DNA from: Candidatus Pacearchaeota archaeon
Lineage (GTDB): Archaea > Nanobdellota > Nanobdellia > Pacearchaeales > GW2011-AR1
DNA: 5,224 nt
Direction of reading: 5' to 3'
NCBI GenBank assembly: GCA_017609045.1
Contig: JAFCES010000030.1
Location: 1 to 5,224, forward strand
The notes beneath the pieces were generated by a model that saw only the letters and a list, made by a program, of their open reading frames with translations, was not told the DNA's origin and searched no databases. The translations under genes were made by a program, and so were the position numbers. Positions within the stretch are counted from its first letter, which is position 1; every line of letters starts with the position of its first letter. Below are positions 1 through 4,037 of this stretch, piece after piece.

Positions 1-225
1 GTTCAAAGCTATAGGAAGAACTCCAGTTACTTTAGGATTTCTCTGAATTTAACACTCTAGAGTCCCAAAGTGACTGGTTTTCCTCAACTTTAGCTTCTTC
101 TTTATAATTTCATCAACACCAAAACTTGTTGGTCCAGAAGGCTTGTCAAGGTTTATGATGCTGAATTCAAGCAGTTCTTTGATAGTTTTCTGTTTCTTGA
201 TTTTTTTTAAGTTTACATTTTTCAT
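1..225 (-). CDS. cbf5: Cbf5/TruB-family tRNA/rRNA pseudouridine synthase, N-terminal part, interrupted by a putative intron
   Basis: Partial gene: it starts at ATG 225-223 and runs off the left edge. The product should be the catalytic subunit of archaeal H/ACA RNPs, which isomerises uridine to pseudouridine in rRNA and tRNA. Seen: after a lysine-rich N-terminus come KELLEF (16-21), the motif INLDKPSGPTS (24-34), and HFGTL (52-56), which should continue into the catalytic-Asp motif GTLDPxVTG. The continuous frame instead reads Glu-Cys-stop (UAA at 51-49), then resumes in the same frame with PKVTGVLPIALN to base 1. Joining exon 225-57 to exon 38-1 restores GTLDPKVTG with Asp57 as the catalytic residue. 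Cbf5/TruB identity is from recognised motifs. Unspliced mRNA would give only an inactive 58-residue peptide. The alternative is a pseudogene with an 18-base insertion, which I think less likely because of the splice-motif geometry. Confidence 0.9.
39..56 (-). other. Putative 18-nt archaeal pre-mRNA intron (bulge-helix-bulge) in the catalytic Asp codon of cbf5
   Basis: Read on the minus strand, CUCU (62-59) pairs with AGAG (44-41) as the central 4-bp helix. Bulge 1 is AGA (58-56) and bulge 2 is AAA (40-38), each 3 nt and on opposite strands. The exon helix GGGA (66-63) with UCCU (37-34) continues as ACUUU (71-67) with AAAGU (33-29), a C/A mismatch, then CCAGU (77-73) with ACUGG (27-23). Cleavage after the second base of each bulge, the known rule for the archaeal tRNA splicing endonuclease, removes 56-39 exactly and joins G to AU, giving GAU (Asp57), a phase-1 intron. 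The intron-side helix is weak: G55-C45, a U/U mismatch, then G/U and U-A, with a UAA loop that is the in-frame stop. Introns of this class are known in crenarchaeal cbf5; splicing here is inferred. Confidence 0.83.
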
Positions 226-245
226 TTTGAGAATAAATCTAAAAA

Positions 246-255
246 GTATATAAAA
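246..255 (-). promoter_or_regulatory. TATA box for cbf5
   Basis: The minus strand reads TTTTATATAC, centred about 26 bases before the cbf5 ATG at 225. That spacing predicts transcription starting at or next to the start codon, a leaderless mRNA, in line with no visible ribosome binding site. A second TATA-like CTATAAAG lies further upstream (263-270) and could be an alternative promoter with a short leader. Confidence 0.6.
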
Positions 256-301
256 TTATCTTTATAGGGGTTGGTTTTAATTTGCCCGCCCATTCTAGCA
301 A

Positions 302-312
302 AGTTTTTAAAT
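302..312 (+). promoter_or_regulatory. TATA box for the small membrane-protein gene
   Basis: AGTTTTTAAAT on the plus strand, centred about 26 bases before ATG 333, fits an archaeal TATA element giving a leaderless transcript. With the cbf5 TATA box it makes 226-332 a divergent promoter region. Between the two boxes is a G/C-rich patch (GCCCGCCC at 284-291) that stands out in AT-rich DNA; its role is unknown. Confidence 0.55.
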
Positions 313-332
313 GACAACAACTTAATAAAAAT

Positions 333-680
333 ATGAAAGTGACAAATTCCAAAATCAGTTTATTCATTCAATTTATAGTAATTGTTTTAGTTTGGAGTTC
401 TCCTTTTTGGCTTGGCTGGAAACTGATTTTAGTAGGAATTTTTATTTATTATCTTCAATTAATTATTTTTAAGGAAGATTTTTTCACAAAAAGAAATTTT
501 AACACTAAGGAAAGAGGAGAAATGACTTTCTATTCTTTTATTTTGGAAAAAATAGGAATAAATATTGATAGAAAAAGAATGTAGTTAATTTCAGATTATC
601 TTTTCCCTTGGATAATCTTCGCAGTTGCTTATTATTGGCAAAATATTCTTGAGAAGTTAATCTCGCTTAATATAGGTTAA
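333..680 (+). pseudogene. Small three-helix membrane protein split by an in-frame TAG (nonsense, readthrough or recoded)
   Basis: Unrecognised small integral membrane protein. ATG 333 opens an 83-codon frame with two hydrophobic segments (about residues 9-25 and 28-45), then a charged stretch and FYSFILEKIGI, ending in RKRM and TAG (582-584). The same frame then stays open for 31 codons to TAA (678-680), reading LISDYLFPWIIFAVAYYW and on: a third membrane segment of the same style, ending 11 bases before the convergent eL31 stop. The full product would be 115 residues with one residue at the TAG. The frame is unbroken across the TAG, so one base change explains it (for example from AAG or CAG). 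Options are a fresh nonsense mutation, a sequencing error, a true two-helix protein, or TAG readthrough. A TATA box at about -26 argues that the gene is transcribed. I do not know its function. Confidence 0.6.
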
Positions 681-691
681 AATAGATATAA

Positions 692-1294
692 TCATTTCTC
701 TAAAGCTTTTCTCATCTGATGTTTTGGGCCTTTTTTCTCCTCTGCCCTATGTACCCTCTCTTTATGTTTTTTCTCGGCTTCTTTTACTGCTTTTTCTTTT
801 GCTTCTTTTACTGCTTTTTCTTTTCCCGCCTCTTCTTTCTCCTCTTTTTCCTTTTTCTCTTTTCCTTCCTCTTTCTTTTCTTCTTCAGTTTTTTTTCTTT
901 CTTCTTCCTCAGCTTTCTTTTTTTCTTTCTTTTTCTCTGCTACTTTCTTTAATTTTTCCTCTTTTTGTTTTTTCCATTTAGCTTTTTCACTCAATTCAAC
1001 AAGCTCAACCATGACTCTTCCATCTTCAAACTTTTTAGCCTTTACCTTAATCTTGCTTGGAGGTTTTTTAATTCCCCTAAACCACATTTCCTCATTCAGA
1101 AATTTATCTATCTTTATCTTTTTGAGGTCTCTTTCCTCTACCTTCATATGTTTAGCTATAAATTTTTTCAGAGCTTTAATAGCTTTAGGAACTCTCTTAT
1201 GCTTAGGAGCTTTAGAAAATTTTTTTCTTAACGGAACTGTATACTCTTTTTCTAATACAACATTTTCAGATTTTTTATCTTCTTTTTTTGCCAT
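692..1294 (-). CDS. rpl31e: 50S ribosomal protein eL31 with a long charged C-terminal tail
   Basis: Component of the archaeal large ribosomal subunit, sited near the exit tunnel in known ribosomes. Residues about 12-102 are the conserved domain: EKEYTVPLRK (16-25), the basic stretch APKHKRVPKAIKALKKFIAKHM (29-50, family pattern), KIDKFLNEEMWFRGIKKPP (61-79), and a final strand ending VMVELVEL (94-101). Archaeal eL31 usually stops about here, at 80-100 residues. This protein runs to 200, with a low-complexity Lys/Glu/Ala tail (103-200) that should form a long charged helix or coiled coil and holds a perfect tandem repeat. The start is supported by GGAGTGA ending 4 bases before ATG. It overlaps the end of the upstream 87-residue gene by 20 bases, suggesting coupled translation. 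It is the last gene of the eS19 cluster. Confidence 0.93.
   Translation of the reverse strand: MAKKEDKKSENVVLEKEYTVPLRKKFSKAPKHKRVPKAIKALKKFIAKHMKVEERDLKKIKIDKFLNEEMWFRGIKKPPSKIKVKAKKFEDGRVMVELVELSEKAKWKKQKEEKLKKVAEKKKEKKKAEEEERKKTEEEKKEEGKEKKEKEEKEEAGKEKAVKEAKEKAVKEAEKKHKERVHRAEEKKGPKHQMRKALEK
777..824 (-). repeat. Perfect 24-bp tandem duplication in the eL31 tail
   Basis: Two identical 24-base units, 777-800 and 801-824, sit head to tail. In frame they encode KEKAVKEA twice. Exact identity, including third codon positions, points to a recent duplication by slippage or unequal exchange, and shows how the charged tail may grow by whole heptad-like units without frame loss. Confidence 0.9.
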
Positions 1295-1538
1295 TTTTCA
1301 CTCCACAAATATAATATCTTTCAGTTGTTTCCTCCCATCCTATAGCAGCAGAATACAACTTTCTCGTCAAAACTCTGCTTTCTTTTTCTGTACAAGGAGG
1401 TTTTACACCAGCCATAAAACAATAAAATAATCCATGATCTTCAAAAGCCCAAGCTGCTCCTCTGTCTCTACATGCTCTAGCTTTTTCTTCTGTCTCTGAA
1501 TTGGTGCTTATTTTTGTTTCAGACTCTAAATTTCCCAT
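1275..1538 (-). CDS. Unknown 87-residue four-cysteine protein in the ribosomal cluster
   Basis: Not recognised. It lies between eL39 (11-base gap) and eL31 (20-base overlap), so it is almost certainly co-transcribed and probably coupled to eL31. The N-terminal 20 residues are polar and Ser/Thr/Glu-rich. The body has Cys23, Cys40, Cys49 and Cys78, with WAFEDHGLFYC (30-40), KPPC (46-49) and a tail YYICGVKNGKKRR (75-87). The cysteines are not in CxxC pairs, so a classical zinc ribbon is unlikely; scattered metal ligands or disulfides are possible. It is far less lysine-rich than its ribosomal neighbours. Its GLFYC resembles GLYFC in the 69-residue protein of the same cluster, which may be chance. 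A role at the ribosome is only suggested by position. Confidence 0.75.
   Translation of the reverse strand: MGNLESETKISTNSETEEKARACRDRGAAWAFEDHGLFYCFMAGVKPPCTEKESRVLTRKLYSAAIGWEETTERYYICGVKNGKKRR
1298..1304 (-). promoter_or_regulatory. Ribosome binding site for eL31
   Basis: GGAGTGA on the minus strand ends just before AAA-ATG and matches the anti-Shine-Dalgarno pattern. It lies inside the coding sequence of the upstream 87-residue gene, so ribosomes finishing that gene pass directly over it. It fixes the eL31 start at 1294. Confidence 0.6.
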
Positions 1539-1549
1539 CTTAACTCTTC

Positions 1550-1753
1550 TTAACCTAAATGTTTCTTTTTAATTCTCCTTGGTTTTATCTTCAACTTTGT
1601 CCTCCTCCAGCTTCTCCTTACTCTTGTCATCCTGCTTGGATGGACTCTCTTACCTGTGCCATATTTTCTTAAAACAGTCCAAAAAGGAGCCCATTTTGTC
1701 TTTTTTGCCTGCTTACTTAATTTAATTTTCTTACTCACTTTTTTCTTTACCAT
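1550..1753 (-). CDS. rpl39e: 50S ribosomal protein eL39
   Basis: Small, very basic protein lining the exit tunnel of the large subunit in archaea and eukaryotes. Seen: the family pattern KLSKQAKKTKWAPFWTVLR (11-29), then THE basic core around RVHPSRMTRVRRSWRRTKLK (36-55), where the WRRTKLK ending is diagnostic. At 67 residues it is longer than the usual roughly 50: it has about 8 extra N-terminal residues and a 12-residue basic C-terminal extension (KPRRIKKKHLG). It follows the 69-residue gene by 11 bases and precedes the 87-residue gene by 11 bases, within one operon. eL39 next to eL31 and eS19 is a known archaeal arrangement. Confidence 0.93.
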   Translation of the reverse strand: MVKKKVSKKIKLSKQAKKTKWAPFWTVLRKYGTGKRVHPSRMTRVRRSWRRTKLKIKPRRIKKKHLG

Positions 1754-1764
1754 TTTGCCATCTT

Positions 1765-1974
1765 CTACTCTCTTGGCTTTAATTTTATAATTGTGTATTG
1801 TGATCTTGGAAGATAAGGAGGTGTTTTGGGTATTATAGTTTTTTCAGCCGTCATTTCTAATCCTCCTTCCTGCCCCTTTCCACATACTATCCTTCTTGCA
1901 ACCTCTACTGTCAACTTACAAAAATAAAGTCCAGCATTACTTAAACTATAAACTAAATTACCCTTCCTTTTCAT
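1765..1974 (-). CDS. Unknown 69-residue protein coupled to eS19
   Basis: Not recognised. Its ATG overlaps the eS19 stop as ATGA (1974-1971), a sign of translational coupling, and eL39 follows 11 bases after its end. Seen: a basic start, SNAGLYFCKL (12-21), a likely helix to Cys31 in RIVCGKGQEGG (28-38), then a proline-rich part PKTPPYLPRSQY (49-60) and a basic end. Cys19 and Cys31 are its only cysteines. In many archaea the slot between eS19 and eL39 is held by the PDCD5-family DNA-binding protein; this product is shorter and shows no PDCD5 features. It stops at TAG (1767-1765); five codons later the same frame reaches TAA inside the eL39 start. The intact frame and tight packing argue that it is real. 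Confidence 0.72.
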   Translation of the reverse strand: MKRKGNLVYSLSNAGLYFCKLTVEVARRIVCGKGQEGGLEMTAEKTIIPKTPPYLPRSQYTIIKLKPRE

Positions 1975-2399
1975 TTTTCTTTCTTCACACTCTCAGCAGT
2001 TTTATTTAAAAAATCCAAACCTTTTTTAGTAAGCTGTCTGCCTTTTTTCTTTCCTTCTGCTTTCTCTATAAAACCAGCTTTTTCAGCTTGTTGTAATATT
2101 GTCCTGATAATTTTTCCTCCACCTTTGCGAAATTCTTCTGGTCTAGCTCCTCTTTTCTTTTTTCCTCCATACCTGATTTTCAGCCTGTTTACTCCTACAA
2201 CCCCTCTGATATAAATCTGCCTAAGTATAGAAGCCGCTCTTTTATACCAAAAATTACTTTCTTGAGGAGGTCTGGCTCTGGCTGTACTTGTCTTTACAAA
2301 TACCGCCCACTCTGGCATACTAAACTCATGCAACTTCTTCAGCTCTTCTGCCAACTTTTCATTAAACTTTTCAGCTGGAACTTCGTATATATTTGCCAT
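1971..2399 (-). CDS. rps19e: 30S ribosomal protein eS19
   Basis: Small-subunit head protein of archaea and eukaryotes, a winged-helix fold needed for subunit maturation in eukaryotes. Seen: N-terminal YEVPAEKFNEKLAEELK (5-21), then WAVFVKT (31-37), the highly conserved RPPQESNFWYKRAASILR (43-60), GVVGVNRLKIRYGGKKKRGA (66-85), and the helical block GGKIIRTILQQAEKAGFIEK (94-113), ending with GRQLTKKGLDFL. At 142 residues it is normal for archaea. It leads the cluster eS19, 69-residue protein, eL39, 87-residue protein, eL31. It has no clear ribosome binding site; the predicted leader is only about 8 bases. Confidence 0.96.
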   Translation of the reverse strand: MANIYEVPAEKFNEKLAEELKKLHEFSMPEWAVFVKTSTARARPPQESNFWYKRAASILRQIYIRGVVGVNRLKIRYGGKKKRGARPEEFRKGGGKIIRTILQQAEKAGFIEKAEGKKKGRQLTKKGLDFLNKTAESVKKEK

Positions 2400-2429
2400 T
2401 TTGATGTGAATTTAACTAAAAAAATAACC

Positions 2430-2436
2430 TTATAAA
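2430..2436 (-). promoter_or_regulatory. TATA box for the eS19 ribosomal operon
   Basis: Minus strand TTTATAA, centred 34 bases before the eS19 ATG, predicts a start near 2407 and a leader of about 8 bases. A run of seven T on the minus strand (2424-2418) lies between the box and the predicted start. It could also end the upstream zinc-ribbon transcript; the sequence alone does not decide. Confidence 0.55.
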
Positions 2437-2468
2437 TTTATCTCTTATATTTTGTATTCAATCTATTC

Positions 2469-2684
2469 TTATCTATATATAGTTGGATGGCAGGTTTGTT
2501 TACATTCAGGACAATAGGGCATCTTGATTTCACCAGTGGTATATCTTATAGGGACCTTACAACATCTGGAAATTTCAACTTGCAATCCTCCTCGTGGAGC
2601 TTCAGGCACTATATCACTCCCCAAATCTTCTGTTTTACGAAGGGCATCAACAAGACCTTGAGGATTTTTTTGTTCTTCTTCCAT
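2469..2684 (-). CDS. Small zinc-ribbon-like protein, function unknown
   Basis: 71 residues, family not identified. The N-terminal half (1-35) is acidic and probably helical or flexible. The C-terminal half looks like a short zinc ribbon: Cys41-Cys42 in SRCCKVP (39-45), a hairpin-like stretch with TTGEIK (49-54), then YCPEC (57-61) plus Cys65 and His66. The first knuckle is CC rather than CxxC, so the fourth ligand may be Cys65 or His66. Such proteins often bind nucleic acid or ribosomes, but nothing here shows a partner. It stands alone between two operons, with its own TATA box about 25 bases before the ATG and 30 bases after the CRM-like gene's stop, so it is probably a separate leaderless transcript. 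Confidence 0.78.
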   Translation of the reverse strand: MEEEQKNPQGLVDALRKTEDLGSDIVPEAPRGGLQVEISRCCKVPIRYTTGEIKMPYCPECKQTCHPTIYR

Positions 2685-2704
2685 GGACTATAATCAAATT
2701 TAAG

Positions 2705-2713
2705 TTTTATAAA
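2705..2713 (-). promoter_or_regulatory. TATA box for the zinc-ribbon gene
   Basis: Minus strand TTTATAAAA, centred 25 bases upstream of ATG 2684, fits a leaderless archaeal promoter. It begins right after the stop codon of the CRM-like gene (2717-2715), leaving almost no room for a terminator between the units. Confidence 0.62.
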
Positions 2714-2714
2714 C

Positions 2715-2963
2715 TTATCTCATTATTTTTCTCCACTTCTTTATAAAGATAGTAAAACCAATTATTTTATAAGTATATTTTTTTCCCAATTCATCTACAA
2801 TCTCCTCACCTATCTTCTTTACTTTTTCTTTATTATGTCCTGCCGACTTCAAAATATGAACCTTCATGTTTTCCCTATTTTTAAAAGCGTTTTTTAAATA
2901 CTCAATAATTCCTGAAGTTAAGCCTTTTTTACCTATCTGTATACTTGCTTGAAATTTTTTCAT
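2715..2963 (-). CDS. CRM/YhbY-like RNA-binding protein (short form)
   Basis: Likely small RNA-binding protein of the CRS1-YhbY (CRM) type; bacterial YhbY members bind pre-50S particles. Seen: FQASIQIGKKGLTSGIIEYL (4-23), matching the hallmark xIQIGKxGLTxxVI with its GKKG loop, then a strand MKVHIL (33-38), a helix with EKVKKIGEEIVDEL (46-59), and a closing strand KIIGFTIFIKKW (66-77). The protein is 82 residues and lacks most of the N-terminal helix (family pattern LRxxAHxL) that normally precedes this core, so it is a minimal form. Its ATG overlaps the stop of the NFACT-R-like gene as ATGA (2963-2960), so the two are likely made together. CRM identity is from motif memory and is fairly sure; the target RNA is unknown. 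Confidence 0.8.
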   Translation of the reverse strand: MKKFQASIQIGKKGLTSGIIEYLKNAFKNRENMKVHILKSAGHNKEKVKKIGEEIVDELGKKYTYKIIGFTIFIKKWRKIMR

Positions 2964-3493
2964 TCTATTATCTTAATCCCTCCTGCCGGCAAGGCTCTGT
3001 TTACTTCCTCTTTCCCAACTTTTAGTTTTTCTACTAATATTTCAACTATTTTTTCTTTTTTAACCTTCCCTGGAACTATACTCAATTTACCAGTTTTAAA
3101 AGGCACTCCTCTTAACTTGCCTTTCTGCTTTTTAAACCACAATCTTAACTCTACTTTCTTTTTTTTCACCTTCCCTAAAACACCAAAAGTTCCTATTTTC
3201 ATTTTCTTATCTTTAAAAACCTTTTCTCCTCTAAAGATATCTACCTGAGTTTTCTTTTTTCCTCTTTTCCAATCCTGGCTAAAACAAGCACAAAAAACAG
3301 CCACTTCTTTAAGCTCTTTTTCACTTGGATTTTTAATTATACAGAAAGGAGAGCCAGAAGAAGCTGTATGTATAATTGTATCTTTTTCTTTTACATTATT
3401 CATTAATTCTTCGTTTTGTTCAGCGTTTTTACCACCGATTACAAATTTTCCTGAGGAGGTTACAAACCATCTGTATTTTTCATAATCTTTCAT
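2960..3493 (-). CDS. Stand-alone NFACT-R (DUF814) domain protein
   Basis: Resembles the NFACT-R domain of the RqcH/Rqc2/NEMF family, which bind stalled large subunits and tRNA, but as a single-domain protein without the NFACT-N, helix-hairpin-helix and coiled-coil parts. Seen: YEKYRWFVTSSGKFVIGG (4-21) and NAEQNEELM (23-31), the family's WFxTSxGxxVIGGxxAxQNE core; then HTASSGSPFCIIKNP (42-56) in place of the usual HADxxGAPxxVIKN; then FCACFSQDWKRG (67-78) and an aromatic/basic strand. A second part (about 95-177) includes GTFGVLG, a basic region, and PGKVKKEKIVEILVEKL (141-157), ending LPAGGIKII. At 177 residues this is close to what I expect of stand-alone NFACT-R proteins. It is coupled to the CRM-like gene by ATGA and has a TATA box about 27 bases upstream. 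A role in RNA handling or ribosome rescue is inference. Confidence 0.82.
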   Translation of the reverse strand: MKDYEKYRWFVTSSGKFVIGGKNAEQNEELMNNVKEKDTIIHTASSGSPFCIIKNPSEKELKEVAVFCACFSQDWKRGKKKTQVDIFRGEKVFKDKKMKIGTFGVLGKVKKKKVELRLWFKKQKGKLRGVPFKTGKLSIVPGKVKKEKIVEILVEKLKVGKEEVNRALPAGGIKIIE

Positions 3494-3515
3494 GTTAAAA
3501 TAAAAAGAAATGAAA

Positions 3516-3525
3516 GATTTTAAAG
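3516..3525 (-). promoter_or_regulatory. TATA box for the NFACT-R/CRM operon
   Basis: Minus strand CTTTAAAATC, centred 27-28 bases before ATG 3493, predicts transcription starting within a few bases of the start codon. The rest of the 103-base gap to the Nudix gene holds only a short CTGCA/TGCAG inverted repeat (3550-3567, 8-base loop) and no clear gene. Confidence 0.52.
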
Positions 3526-3596
3526 TTATTGATTAATAAAACCTATATCCTGCATTTAAAACTGCAGATTCTAATTTCGCTTTCATCCCCTATTAT

Positions 3597-4037
3597 TTAT
3601 TTTCTCAGCTTTTCATCCACATTTTTTAAACATCTCTTCTGATTTGCCCATGTCAGGAGCGTAGAAGCTTTTCCATATGTAAGCCATCTATATTTATCAT
3701 GCTCTTTCTTATCAAGCTTGACTTTTCCTTTCTCTACCTCAACAGCATACAACTGCCAACTCTGTCCCGTAATTCCTGGCCTGTCTGGCAGTTCTCTTTT
3801 ATACTTAAACTTTCCAGATTTTTCCATATCAGTAATTTTCTTAACCCTCAATCCAGTTTCTTCTTTTATCTCTCTTTTTATTGTCTTCTCTATGTCTTTC
3901 TCTTCTCCATTCTCAATTCCGCCTTTCGGAAATTCCCAGCCTTTCCAGTGTAGAACTCTATGTAAAAGAAGATATATTATTTTTCCTTTTTCTCTCATAT
4001 AGGTAACAAGAAAAACCCCTTTTCTGTATTTTTTCAT
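3597..4037 (-). CDS. Nudix hydrolase, possibly dinucleoside-tetraphosphate type, coupled to RuBisCO
   Basis: Nudix enzymes split nucleoside diphosphates linked to another group, using a metal held by the Nudix box. Seen: an N-terminal strand YRKGVFLVTYM (4-14), WKGWEFPKGGIENGEE (31-46), and REIKEETGL (54-62), whose REIKEE carries the metal ligands. Between the leading GE and RE are 9 residues where the consensus GX5EX7RE has 7, a 2-residue longer loop. Further on are GQSWQLYAVEV, EHDKYRWLTYGKA and LLTWANQK, a C-terminal pattern like Ap4A hydrolases. At 146 residues it is a normal single domain. ATG 4037 overlaps the RuBisCO stop as ATGA, with GGAG 3 bases before it. If it releases AMP (or ribose 5-phosphate from ADP-ribose), it could feed the RuBisCO salvage route; substrate is not shown by sequence. 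Confidence 0.88.
   Translation of the reverse strand: MKKYRKGVFLVTYMREKGKIIYLLLHRVLHWKGWEFPKGGIENGEEKDIEKTIKREIKEETGLRVKKITDMEKSGKFKYKRELPDRPGITGQSWQLYAVEVEKGKVKLDKKEHDKYRWLTYGKASTLLTWANQKRCLKNVDEKLRK

Noticed and set aside
1..225. cbf5 as a simple pseudogene
   Set aside because: Both flanks are perfectly conserved in frame, the extra DNA is exactly 18 bases, and the splice motif predicts the exact cut that restores the catalytic codon; random damage would not do this.
570..605. A BHB intron removing the TAG in the membrane-protein gene
   Set aside because: Only a loose GAAAA/TTTTC pairing is present; no 4-bp central helix with two opposite 3-nt bulges, and the frame across the TAG looks continuous, as for a single codon change.
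719..1430. Open plus-strand frames rich in Phe, Leu and Ser opposite eL31 and its neighbour
   Set aside because: They are antisense to lysine/glutamate-rich coding sequence, whose purine-rich codons read as Phe/Leu/Ser on the other strand; no promoter or domain supports them.
3550..3567. CTGCA/TGCAG inverted repeat as a terminator
   Set aside because: Only 5 bp with an 8-base loop and no T-run after it on the minus strand; archaeal termination usually relies on T-rich tracts.
3533..3586. 17-codon frame after the Nudix gene, preceded by GGGG directly before ATG
   Set aside because: Too short to judge, GGGG touches the start codon so it is a poor ribosome binding site, and no family is recognised.
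3533..3596. C/D-box small RNA in the gap before the NFACT-R operon (GATGAAA similar to a C box)
   Set aside because: No matching CUGA D box at suitable spacing.
2949..3953. Plus-strand frames opposite the NFACT-R-like and Nudix genes
   Set aside because: Same composition effect; the minus-strand frames carry recognisable domains and regulatory spacing.
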